Assembly (NCBI GenBank): GCA_002478265.1
Contig: DLNC01000038.1
Coordinates: forward strand, 1 to 42,016
DNA from: Syntrophaceae bacterium UBA7520
GTDB taxonomy: Bacteria > Desulfobacterota > Syntrophia > Syntrophales > Smithellaceae
Reading direction: 5' to 3'
Length of the DNA stretch: 42,016 bases
The notes beneath the pieces are model-generated. The model was given only the letters and a program-made list of their open reading frames with translations. It did no database searches and had not been told where the DNA came from. The translations under genes were made by a program, and so were the position numbers. Shown piece after piece: positions 8,876-17,047 of the stretch; the first letter of the stretch is position 1, and every line of letters begins with the position of its first letter.

Positions 8876-10762
8876 ATGGCAAAATTGAAAAAAGATAAAA
8901 AAATCGCGAAAAAGAAAACTGCAGGATTTCCTCTCCAGGACGTCAGCTCGCCCAATTTATATAAAGACATTTTTCCCTACACGGAAATCAGCAGAATTGT
9001 CTTTGATCACAAAATTAGCAAAATAAAACCGGCAAAAGATATTTTTATCACCGATACGACTTTTCGCGACGGCCAGCAGGCGCGTCCTCCTTATACCGCC
9101 GAACAGATTGTGCAGCTATATCAGCTTTTAGCCAAACTGGGCGGACCCAATGGCGTCATTCGCCAATCAGAATTTTTTCTTTACTCTAAGAAAGACAAAG
9201 AAGCGGTGGAAAAATGCATGGCGCTGGGACTGCGTTACCCGGAAATTACGGGTTGGATCCGCGCCACAAAAGATGACGTCCCTCTGGTAAAAGAAGCGGG
9301 CATTAAAGAAACAGGGTTGCTTACTTCCGTTTCTGATTATCACATTTTCCTCAAACTCAACAAAACTCGTAGGCAGGCTATGCAGGACTATCTGTCCGTG
9401 GTCAAATCGGTGTTGGATTTAGGCATCATCCCGCGCTGTCATTTTGAAGATATCACCAGAGCGGATATTTACGGCTTCTGCATCCCTTTTGCCATTGAGC
9501 TGATGAAATTAAGGGAAAAAAGCAAGATTAACATTAAAATCCGCCTGTGCGACACCTTAGGTTATGGCGTGACATATCCGGGCGCCACGCTCCCGCGCAG
9601 TGTAGATAAAATGGTGCGCGCCTTTATTGAAGATGCCGGCGTGCCGGAAGAGCTTCTGGAATGGCATGGACATAACGATTTTCACCGGGCGCTTACCAAC
9701 GCCACCACCGCCTGGCTTTACGGATGCAGCGCGGCCAACTCCACGCTGCTGGGTTTGGGTGAAAGAACCGGCAATCCGCCAATTGAAGCGCTGATTATTG
9801 AATACATCGCGCTGACCGGAAAAACCAACGGCATCGATACAACAGTGATCACGGATATCGCCAGGTATTTCGAAGACGAACTTGGGGTGCGTATTCCCTC
9901 CAATTATCCTTTTGTCGGTTCCGAATTTAACGTCACCCGCGCCGGCGTTCACGCGGACGGTTTGATCAAATGCGAGGAAATATACAATATCTTTGACACG
10001 AAAAAAATCTTGAAAAGGCCCATCGTCACGATGGTCAGCGATGTTTCCGGCAATGCCGGCATCGCGCTGTGGATTAATCAGCACTTCGGGTTAGAGGGAG
10101 AAAATGCCGTGGATAAGCGCCATCCCGGCATTTCCAAAATCAGCAAATGGGTAAAAGAACAATACGATGCCGGCCGTGTTACGACAATTTCTCCTGAGGA
10201 AATGGAGAAAAAAGCGCGCCTCTACCTGCCGGAACTCTTTATTTCCGAACTTGATAAAATCAGATTCATGGCCGAAAACGCCGCTGTTACCGCGGTTAAC
10301 CAGATTATCGAGCATCCGTTGATGAAAACCATGAACCCCGATCAGCAGGAGGCCGTGATGCAGAAATTTGTGGATGATCATCCTTCCATTCAGTTTGCGT
10401 ATGTAGTGGATATGAACGGCAAAAAAACAACAAAAAACATCACCAGCATTGTTGATCGGGCGAAATATGAAAATTACGGCGTGGGGATAGATCAGTCCGA
10501 CCGCGAATGGTTCATCAAGCCTTTTCAGACCGGTAAAATTCATGTCACCGATTTTTTTATATCCAAGATGACCGGGGTTTTATGTTTCACCGTTTCCGCT
10601 CCGATTGTCAACGATAAAGACGAAATGATCGGCATTTTCGGCGTCGATATTCAGTTTGAAGATTGGGTAAAAAGAGCGGAAGAAATGGAGGAAATGGACA
10701 ATATCGCCTTGCGCGCCCAGTATGAAGAAGTTATCAGAAAAGCAAAATTTGATTATCACTAA
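8876..10762 (+). CDS. HMGL-family (Re)-citrate synthase-like enzyme with C-terminal Cache domain
   Basis: A 628-residue protein. After a Lys-rich N-terminus it has a TIM-barrel pyruvate-carboxyltransferase (HMGL-like) domain at about 53-335, with the catalytic/metal motifs DTTFRDGQQ (60-68), HGHND (264-268) and GERTGN (295-300), then an alpha-helical linker of the isopropylmalate/homocitrate synthase type. The overall form resembles the Re-citrate synthases reported from clostridia and Syntrophus aciditrophicus, which condense oxaloacetate and acetyl-CoA. Residues about 475-605 look like a Cache (PDC-type) sensor fold: DREWF at 542-546 and a closing IGIFGVDI at 585-592. No signal peptide or membrane helix is present, so this sensor would be cytoplasmic. 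It lies 20 bases after aspS with a CGGAG ribosome site. 2-isopropylmalate, homocitrate or citramalate synthase are alternatives. Confidence 0.75.
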   Translation: MAKLKKDKKIAKKKTAGFPLQDVSSPNLYKDIFPYTEISRIVFDHKISKIKPAKDIFITDTTFRDGQQARPPYTAEQIVQLYQLLAKLGGPNGVIRQSEFFLYSKKDKEAVEKCMALGLRYPEITGWIRATKDDVPLVKEAGIKETGLLTSVSDYHIFLKLNKTRRQAMQDYLSVVKSVLDLGIIPRCHFEDITRADIYGFCIPFAIELMKLREKSKINIKIRLCDTLGYGVTYPGATLPRSVDKMVRAFIEDAGVPEELLEWHGHNDFHRALTNATTAWLYGCSAANSTLLGLGERTGNPPIEALIIEYIALTGKTNGIDTTVITDIARYFEDELGVRIPSNYPFVGSEFNVTRAGVHADGLIKCEEIYNIFDTKKILKRPIVTMVSDVSGNAGIALWINQHFGLEGENAVDKRHPGISKISKWVKEQYDAGRVTTISPEEMEKKARLYLPELFISELDKIRFMAENAAVTAVNQIIEHPLMKTMNPDQQEAVMQKFVDDHPSIQFAYVVDMNGKKTTKNITSIVDRAKYENYGVGIDQSDREWFIKPFQTGKIHVTDFFISKMTGVLCFTVSAPIVNDKDEMIGIFGVDIQFEDWVKRAEEMEEMDNIALRAQYEEVIRKAKFDYH

Positions 10763-12729
10763 TACTCGGCGTAGAGCGTCCACTGTTCGAATGGTTTTTC
10801 TTTTCCCTCATCGGTAAGGGGAGCTATTTCACTGATAAAGCGCGAAGGCGCGAGCGCGATATTTCCCATGCCGCGGCTGAAGTCAAGAGCGGGACAGCAC
10901 AAATAAAGCTCATCTTTAGCTCTGGTTAAAGCAACGTAAAATAATCTTCTTTCTTCTTCTTCTCCGTCTTTTTCCTTGAGTGCTCGCGCGAGCGGCAACA
11001 TACCGTCGGCGCACCAGATCAGAAAAACATACGGCCATTCCAGCCCCTTGGCCTGATGAATTGTACTTAAAACCAGCATCTCTGTCTTTTCTTCCTCTTC
11101 GTATCCATCCTGCGAAGCCATGTTGGTCAGGAGAGCCAGTTCGTTGAGAAATTCTTCTATTGTCGAAAACTGTTCGGAAAAAGCAGCCAACTGGATTAAG
11201 TCTTCTTCACGCGAAGAGGCATCAGTATAATTTTGATGTAAATATTCCCGATAATCGGCCTTATTTAGTAAAAGATCGATTACCTTGCCGGGTGTTATTT
11301 CCACTGCGGGAATTTCATTAATCGTTTTGATATGCTTTATGCAGATTTCCACACCATGTTTAGCCGCCGGAGGTATATTGTGCCACATTTTATCTTGGAT
11401 AAATTCAGCCAATGGGTTTTGAGTCTTTCCCAGCACTGACCATATTTTTATAAAAGTTTTATTGCCAATTTTAGGATACATCATTAAAACACGCCGCCAG
11501 GCAAGTTCATCGTGTGGATTTATCATTATCCTCATGTAACATGTCACATCCTTGATATGAGCCTGTTCAAAAAAACGAATCCCGGAACGTATATCAAAGG
11601 GAATCTCTCTCCGGACAAGCTCCATCTGCAATTCCATCGAGTGATAATGAGCCCGATACAGAACAGCTATCTCGGAAAGAGACACGCCGCTTTTATATAA
11701 CTCCATGACGCGCTGCGCAACAAAATCCGCCTGCTTTAAAACATTTTGCGCGTAGACAATTACGGGCCGCATGCCGCTGGACCGCACAGCGCTTAGTTCC
11801 TTCGGATACTGATTTGTATTGTTCATGATGCTTAAATTGGCTAAATTAAGTATCTCCGGCGTGCTGCGGTAGTTAGTTTCCAGTTTATATATCTTGCAAT
11901 CGGGATAACGACGCGGAAAGGTGATGATGCTTTCAAAACTGGCACCGCGAAAAGAGTATATACTTTGCGCGTCATCCCCCACCACCATCAGATTGCCGTG
12001 TTCTCCCGCCAGCAAATCTACGATATCCGCCTGAATAATATTTACATCCTGATATTCATCCACTAAAATATGCCTGCATCTTCCGGATAGATTCTTCAAG
12101 ACTTCCGGGTTTTCCAAAAGAAGAGTCTTGAGATTCAAAAGCAGATCATCAAAGTCCATGACACAAAGCCTTTTTTTCTTTGAGGTGTACAGGCTGGCAA
12201 TCTGGGATATTTCCTCCATCAAATGAGAATAGTAAGGATACCTAGTGTAAAGAACTTCATCTAGCGTACTTTGCGTATTGAATAGCAGACTAATTATTTC
12301 TCCCACAACGTTGCTTTTGGGGAATCTAGTTGATTGTGTTTCAATTTTAAGATCCGCGATACACGTGGATATAAGCTGGCGTGAATCCTCGCTGTCAATA
12401 ATGGAAAAGTTAGCGTTATATCCAAGAAGCGCGGCGTAACGTCGCAGGATAACATGGGCAATATGGTGAAAAGTGCCGCCTATTATTTTGCCGGTGTATG
12501 TCCGGGTAAGCCCCTCCACGCGGCTGAGCATGGAACGCGCGGCTTTGTTAGTGAACGTTGCCAAAAGAATGTTTTCCGGAGGAATTCCCCTCTCCAAAAG
12601 ATAGGCAACACGATAAGTAAGGGTGCGCGTTTTTCCACTTCCCGCCCCGGCTAATACCAGGAGCTGACCGCCCTCTTCTCTTACTACTTTTAGTTGCTCT
12701 GAATTGAGTTCTTTTTCATAATCAATCAT
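10759..12729 (-). CDS. UvrD/PcrA-type superfamily 1 DNA helicase
   Basis: A 656-residue 3'-5' SF1 helicase with Walker A GAGSGKT (28-34), motif II VDEYQD, the motif III/IV region with DDAQSIYSFRGA, motif V around TIHQAKGLEWPYVF, and motif VI VALTRAKDELYL near the C-terminus. It is about 60-80 residues shorter than E. coli UvrD and stops soon after motif VI, so the extended C-terminal tail (UvrB/RNA polymerase contact region) is missing or minimal. Last gene of the long minus-strand block, 24 bases after adk. Its stop overlaps the stop of the convergent Cache-fusion gene by 4 bases. Repair versus replication-restart roles cannot be separated from sequence. Confidence 0.93.
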   Translation of the reverse strand: MIDYEKELNSEQLKVVREEGGQLLVLAGAGSGKTRTLTYRVAYLLERGIPPENILLATFTNKAARSMLSRVEGLTRTYTGKIIGGTFHHIAHVILRRYAALLGYNANFSIIDSEDSRQLISTCIADLKIETQSTRFPKSNVVGEIISLLFNTQSTLDEVLYTRYPYYSHLMEEISQIASLYTSKKKRLCVMDFDDLLLNLKTLLLENPEVLKNLSGRCRHILVDEYQDVNIIQADIVDLLAGEHGNLMVVGDDAQSIYSFRGASFESIITFPRRYPDCKIYKLETNYRSTPEILNLANLSIMNNTNQYPKELSAVRSSGMRPVIVYAQNVLKQADFVAQRVMELYKSGVSLSEIAVLYRAHYHSMELQMELVRREIPFDIRSGIRFFEQAHIKDVTCYMRIMINPHDELAWRRVLMMYPKIGNKTFIKIWSVLGKTQNPLAEFIQDKMWHNIPPAAKHGVEICIKHIKTINEIPAVEITPGKVIDLLLNKADYREYLHQNYTDASSREEDLIQLAAFSEQFSTIEEFLNELALLTNMASQDGYEEEEKTEMLVLSTIHQAKGLEWPYVFLIWCADGMLPLARALKEKDGEEEERRLFYVALTRAKDELYLCCPALDFSRGMGNIALAPSRFISEIAPLTDEGKEKPFEQWTLYAEY

Positions 12730-12753
12730 GTAGTAAAATCTTAAATTTATCGT

Positions 12754-13401
12754 TTATTGAAATTTGAGAGCTTTGATGGCAGCGAAAGTCGCATCCGCAT
12801 GCAACGATTCGACATTACGCAATAATTTTTTTTCATCATAAAAACCGATAAGCGGCGCTGTTTTTTCGTTGTAAACTCTTATTCTTTCGGCGATCGCCTC
12901 TTCTGTCTCATCTGCTCTCTGGACGACTTTTTGTCCGCATTTTTTACATTGGTCTCCATCAGCCGGAGGATTGTTTCTTATATTATAAATTTCCTGGCAA
13001 GCTGGATTGGAGCATGTTCTTCTTGTCGTGAGTCTCTCCATAATTATAGCCAATGGCGCCTCGAGATTGATCACAAAATCAAGATTAATATCGAGTTTGC
13101 CAAGCATTTTGCCAAGTTCAATGGCCTGATTTATCGTCCGGGGAAAACCATCCAGGATAAATCCCTTCTGACAATCAGGTTCCCTCAATCTTTTTTCCAT
13201 AATCTCTATAATCAACGTGTCCGGCACTAATGCGCCTTCCTCCATGAATTTTTTCGCTTTTTGACCCAGTGTCGTGCCTTCCTTAACGGCTGTTCTCAGT
13301 ATGTCGCCCGTCGAAATTTGCACCGCGCCGCAATCTTGCGTCAGCATTTTTGCTATCGTTCCTTTTCCCGCTCCCGGTGAACCCAAAAGAATTATTTTCA
13401 T
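12754..13401 (-). CDS. adk: Adenylate kinase, zinc-LID type
   Basis: A 215-residue adenylate kinase (ATP + AMP = 2 ADP). The P-loop is GSPGAGKG (7-14), the AMP-binding DGFPRT is at 84-89, and a long LID carries four cysteines (130, 135, 152, 155) expected to bind zinc, as in many Gram-positive and deltaproteobacterial enzymes. Length is standard for the long form. In many genomes adk sits in the ribosomal-protein operon after secY; here it is instead near the end of the secA-rpsB-uppS-dxr block, 9 bases after the glutaminyl cyclotransferase gene. Confidence 0.97.
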   Translation of the reverse strand: MKIILLGSPGAGKGTIAKMLTQDCGAVQISTGDILRTAVKEGTTLGQKAKKFMEEGALVPDTLIIEIMEKRLREPDCQKGFILDGFPRTINQAIELGKMLGKLDINLDFVINLEAPLAIIMERLTTRRTCSNPACQEIYNIRNNPPADGDQCKKCGQKVVQRADETEEAIAERIRVYNEKTAPLIGFYDEKKLLRNVESLHADATFAAIKALKFQ

Positions 13402-13410
13402 TATCTCAAC

Positions 13411-14304
13411 CTATTTCTCCTTTATTTTTTTGATCTTTATTTCAAAAATATACGGCCAATATTTTCCCGTAACAAATATCCTTCCATTTTTTTTATCATA
13501 AGCAATGCCGTTGAGCACATCTATCCCATCATATCTATCTACCAAGGAATAAAGCGGAGTCAAATCAATCCACCCCAGAATTTTTCCCGTGGACAAAGAT
13601 ATGCGGGCAATGACATTTTCCATAAATATATTAGCCCAGATTTCGCCATTTATGTATTCCATCTCGTTAATGCCATGAATCGCTTTTTTCTCATCGAAGA
13701 CATGCAAAACATTTATAATGTCCAAGGTATCCGGATCGCGGCGGGTAATTTTTGCAGATCCGTCACTCATGAATAAATTTTTCCCGTCCGAGGTAATCCC
13801 CCATCCTTCCCCGCTGTATTTTAGCGCACGTATTTTTTTTAAATTTTCGCCATCATAAAGAAACATTAATTGGTTTGTCCAGGTCAGTTGATAAATATTA
13901 TTATTGTGCAAAGTTATCCCCTCGGCAAAGTATTCAGCGGGCAGCGCTATTTTTTTGATTATTTTTCCTGTTTTCAAATCCGCTTTTCTCAATGATGATT
14001 TGCCGTGTAGCCCCGTTGATTCATACAGATAACCTTCATGATAAAATAAACCCTGAGTAAAAGCCTCGCGATCATGAGGATAAACATTGATGATTTCCAC
14101 GGTATAAACCGGAGATTTCGTGTTGATTAATAAGGGGGACTTAGCTACCTGGGCAATGGTCAATTTATATCCGACCACAAAAAACAGAAGCGCAAGCAAT
14201 GTTGAAAATATTCTTTTCTTAAAAAAACCCTTCGATTTTTCAAAATCCGATTTCACGCGCATAAGTAAATTGTCTTTTCCAGGGAATTTCCGGATGGGCA
14301 TCAT
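13411..14304 (-). CDS. Glutaminyl-peptide cyclotransferase (plant/bacterial beta-propeller type)
   Basis: A 297-residue protein of the glutamine cyclotransferase family (beta-propeller), converting N-terminal Gln of exported peptides to pyroglutamate. Family-like features include FTQGL near residue 80, the repeated blade pattern 'LYESTG', 'AEGITL', 'GEGWGI', and a final 'LNGIAYD...FVTGKYWP'. A hydrophobic segment near residues 31-50 is a signal peptide or anchor, placing it in the periplasm. Start uncertain: the ATG at 14304 has GGAG 12 bases upstream but overlaps the preceding gene by 65 bases; the ATG at 14262 overlaps by 23 and puts the basic/hydrophobic signal closer to the N-terminus. 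Its link to the neighbouring housekeeping genes is unclear. Confidence 0.85.
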   Translation of the reverse strand: MMPIRKFPGKDNLLMRVKSDFEKSKGFFKKRIFSTLLALLFFVVGYKLTIAQVAKSPLLINTKSPVYTVEIINVYPHDREAFTQGLFYHEGYLYESTGLHGKSSLRKADLKTGKIIKKIALPAEYFAEGITLHNNNIYQLTWTNQLMFLYDGENLKKIRALKYSGEGWGITSDGKNLFMSDGSAKITRRDPDTLDIINVLHVFDEKKAIHGINEMEYINGEIWANIFMENVIARISLSTGKILGWIDLTPLYSLVDRYDGIDVLNGIAYDKKNGRIFVTGKYWPYIFEIKIKKIKEK

Positions 14305-15262
14305 TAATTACTGTTTCTCCAACGATTTTTATGGCTGCCTCATCCGCTGTAACCGGATGATATGCTCCGATAAAACCTTTATCCTGAGCAATAGTGCGGT
14401 GATTACCCGGCAGGCAGTCGCAATCTTTTACGATATTGAGTAATGCCGTGATCAAAACCGTCTTCTTTCCGATAATTTTCCAGACGGCCGCCGCTGTTTC
14501 CACAAGTTTTTCCTGAAATACCTTAATATCCGTTTCCCAGATAATTTTCAGCGCCACTTCTGGACACATGGCGATGCATTGCGCGCATCCGATGCATGTA
14601 TCCAGATTGTACATCGGGTATTCGTTTTCAGCCATTGACGCGGCACCGGTAGGACATACCCGGACACATTCGCCGCACATAATACACTTTTTTTTATTCA
14701 GCGAAGGCTTGGCGTCAGCATGCATTCTTTGTTTTTGCGCACGCGAAGCAAATCCCATGGACAGATTTTTGATTGCCGCACCGAAACCCGTTTCCATGTG
14801 CCCTTTGAAATGAGATAAAATGAGAAAACCATCCGCTTCATTAATGATTTTGCCTATCTGAACTTCTTTAAAATGCTTATAGGAAACCGGTATATCAACA
14901 ACATGCTTGCCATCGAGCCCGTCCCCAATGCGTACAGGACAGCCAAGGTAATCTTCTTTGTAATTATGTGTTGCAGCCGTAATTAACGCCTGTTTGCCGT
15001 CGCGCCGCCCGCCCGAATAAAGCACGGTATTGTCAAAAATAAACGGTTTCAACTTTTTTGCCTTTAACCAATTCACAACTTCTCTGGCATAGACAGGCGG
15101 CAGGAAATTTTTGTTGCCTATTTCTCCCCAGTGTAATTTAATGCCTACTGAGCTGCCTGCGGATAACGGCAGAGACATTTCGCTGAGCACTCCCCGTAAA
15201 GCGTCAATTTGGGACGCTTCAGACAAAGTACTTTCTCTGAAAATTATTCTCTTATCATCCAT
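14240..15262 (-). CDS. DUF362 protein with two 4Fe-4S ferredoxin clusters
   Basis: A 340-residue protein with an N-terminal DUF362 domain (about 20-185) and a C-terminal pair of 4Fe-4S motifs, CIMCGECVRVCP and CIGCAQCIAMCP. DUF362 proteins of this layout are common in anaerobes and have no settled function; an electron-transfer or metal-cluster role is usual speculation. I placed the start at 15262, where ATGGATGA overlaps the tsaB stop, because the protein then starts at a compact N-terminus (MDDKRIIF) with GGGATCGAG upstream; a longer reading would run far back into tsaB. No signal peptide is visible, so it should be cytoplasmic. Confidence 0.85.
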   Translation of the reverse strand: MDDKRIIFRESTLSEASQIDALRGVLSEMSLPLSAGSSVGIKLHWGEIGNKNFLPPVYAREVVNWLKAKKLKPFIFDNTVLYSGGRRDGKQALITAATHNYKEDYLGCPVRIGDGLDGKHVVDIPVSYKHFKEVQIGKIINEADGFLILSHFKGHMETGFGAAIKNLSMGFASRAQKQRMHADAKPSLNKKKCIMCGECVRVCPTGAASMAENEYPMYNLDTCIGCAQCIAMCPEVALKIIWETDIKVFQEKLVETAAAVWKIIGKKTVLITALLNIVKDCDCLPGNHRTIAQDKGFIGAYHPVTADEAAIKIVGETVINDAHPEIPWKRQFTYAREIGF

Positions 15263-15950
15263 TGTTCTCGATCCCTTTTTGCTGGACATCAGCAGTCCGT
15301 AAATAAACAGGCGTGCATGCGTTAATATCAAGCAATTCGCCTCTTTGGAACTTTTCTATTCCCAGCACGGCCACGGAACTTGCTTTTATGTGATGTTCAA
15401 TTTGCCGGGGTATTTCCAGCCCGTTTTCCGCTTTTTTATAAAATACGTCGAGATATTTTATGGCTCCGTCTCCAACACAGATAACATCTTCTTTGATATC
15501 ACGCAAAATATCCTGAGGTTTGAGGCATAAATCCGCGGTCAAGCGTTGTAATATATCTTGTTGCTTGCGCCTAAATAACGCGGCATAAACCTGTCCCCTT
15601 CCCGCGTCAATCATCGCGCAGATCATTTTATCTGTCGGCTCCACATTCAAAGACAGCGCGTCCAGTGTGGAAACGCCGACGGCAGGCTTCTCCGTGGCAA
15701 GGATCATACCTTTAAGCGTGCTTACGGCAATGCGCACACCGGTAAAGGAACCCGGCCCGAGTGTGCAGGAAAATAAATGCACATCTCCGATCTTCAGCTT
15801 AGCATTTTTCAATATCCGATCAATGAGCGGCAATACTGTTTCCGAGTGATTCCTACCCGTATCCAGCGTCTCTTCACGAAGGACAGTTTCTCCTTCCAGC
15901 AATGCTACAGATGCTGTGCGGGTGGCTGTGTCAAAAGCTAATGTGAACAT
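15255..15950 (-). CDS. tsaB: TsaB, tRNA t6A37 biosynthesis scaffold protein
   Basis: A 231-residue member of the ASKHA/YeaZ family, starting with FDTATRTASVALL and containing GPGSFTGVRIA around 68-78, the family signature. TsaB pairs with TsaD and TsaE to put threonylcarbamoyl on A37 of ANN-decoding tRNAs. The ATG follows the rseP stop by 2 bases (TAGAAATG), and its end overlaps the DUF362 gene by 8 bases, so translation is probably coupled on both sides. RimI, often fused or adjacent to tsaB, is not next to it here. Confidence 0.94.
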   Translation of the reverse strand: MFTLAFDTATRTASVALLEGETVLREETLDTGRNHSETVLPLIDRILKNAKLKIGDVHLFSCTLGPGSFTGVRIAVSTLKGMILATEKPAVGVSTLDALSLNVEPTDKMICAMIDAGRGQVYAALFRRKQQDILQRLTADLCLKPQDILRDIKEDVICVGDGAIKYLDVFYKKAENGLEIPRQIEHHIKASSVAVLGIEKFQRGELLDINACTPVYLRTADVQQKGIENNG

Positions 15951-15952
15951 TT

Positions 15953-17047
15953 CTATTTAAAGAATTTAGATATCTTATCCATAAATTCCAGGTTCATGCG
16001 ATCCAGGTCTATCATCACCACAAAAATCATCAACAAGATTAGGAAGATGAAACCGATTTGCTGGAAAATCCCCTGCCATTTCGGGGTCATTGGTTTTCCG
16101 CGCGCAAGTTCGATAAGATTAAACATGATATGGCCGCCGTCCAAAATCGGTATGGGAAAAAGATTAATTACCGCCAGATTTACCGACAAAAGCGCCATGA
16201 GAAAAAGAAACGGAATGAAACCTTCTTTTGCAACCGCGCCCGCCGCCTGAGCGATAAAAATCGGGCCGCCAAGATTTTTGGGCGAAACATCACCCACAAT
16301 CATTTTGCCGATTACGATTACCGTCAGTTTACAAAACTGCCATGTTTTCTCGAGGCCAATTGCGCTCGCCTGCCATAGGTTTCGCCTTTCCGTAATGAAA
16401 TTATCCGATGGACTTACCCCAATCAGATATGCCTCAACCTCCTCACCCAGAATATTACTGGTTTTGGACAATTTCGGCTCGACGACAACCGTTTTTTCTT
16501 TATCCTGCCTGTGTAAAACTATTTCCAACGGTTTGCCCTGACTTTGCGCAATAATCGGGCGTATATCATCCCAATAGCGTATCGGCTTTCCGTCAATGGA
16601 GATAATTTTGTCACCGTTTTGAATTCCCGCCTGATAAGCGGCGGAATCTTTCTGCACTTCTCCGACAATGTTGCCAAGTGCCGGTACGCCATAAATATAT
16701 ACGGAGGTAAAAATAATCACCGCCAAAAGAAAATTAAAAAAAGGCCCGGCAAATACAATTAGTATTCTTTTCCATACCGGCTGTCTGGCAAAAGATATTT
16801 TTTCCTCCTGAGGAGAAAGTTTATCCGTATCAGATTCCCCGACAAGTTTCACATAGCCGCCCAGGGGAATCAGCGACAATACATATTCCGTCGCGCCAAT
16901 TTTTCTTCCGATGATCTTTGGCCCGAATCCCAGCGAAAATTTGGTTACCCCTACGCCGCCGAGACGCGCCGCCAAAAAATGTCCCAGTTCATGGAAGAAA
17001 ATCAGCACGCCCAGCAAAACTATTACAGAAATAATGGATATTCCCAT
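15953..17047 (-). CDS. rseP: RseP-type site-2 intramembrane zinc protease
   Basis: A 364-residue membrane protease. It has HELGH (zinc ligands) in the first transmembrane segment at about residues 20-24, one PDZ domain (about 115-200, QAGIQNGDKIISIDGKPI), and the third metal-ligand motif NLFPIPILDGGH in a later helix. It cleaves anti-sigma factors or signal-peptide remnants in the inner membrane. There is one PDZ domain, against two in E. coli RseP. The start is the ATG at 17047, which shares one base with the dxr stop (TGATG); a TTG one codon upstream is possible. The position after dxr is conserved in many proteobacteria. Confidence 0.95.
   Translation of the reverse strand: MGISIISVIVLLGVLIFFHELGHFLAARLGGVGVTKFSLGFGPKIIGRKIGATEYVLSLIPLGGYVKLVGESDTDKLSPQEEKISFARQPVWKRILIVFAGPFFNFLLAVIIFTSVYIYGVPALGNIVGEVQKDSAAYQAGIQNGDKIISIDGKPIRYWDDIRPIIAQSQGKPLEIVLHRQDKEKTVVVEPKLSKTSNILGEEVEAYLIGVSPSDNFITERRNLWQASAIGLEKTWQFCKLTVIVIGKMIVGDVSPKNLGGPIFIAQAAGAVAKEGFIPFLFLMALLSVNLAVINLFPIPILDGGHIMFNLIELARGKPMTPKWQGIFQQIGFIFLILLMIFVVMIDLDRMNLEFMDKISKFFK

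Noticed and set aside
9557..10084. Minus-strand open frame (175 codons) within the Cache-fusion gene
   Set aside because: Shadow of the synthase frame, whose motifs are unambiguous.
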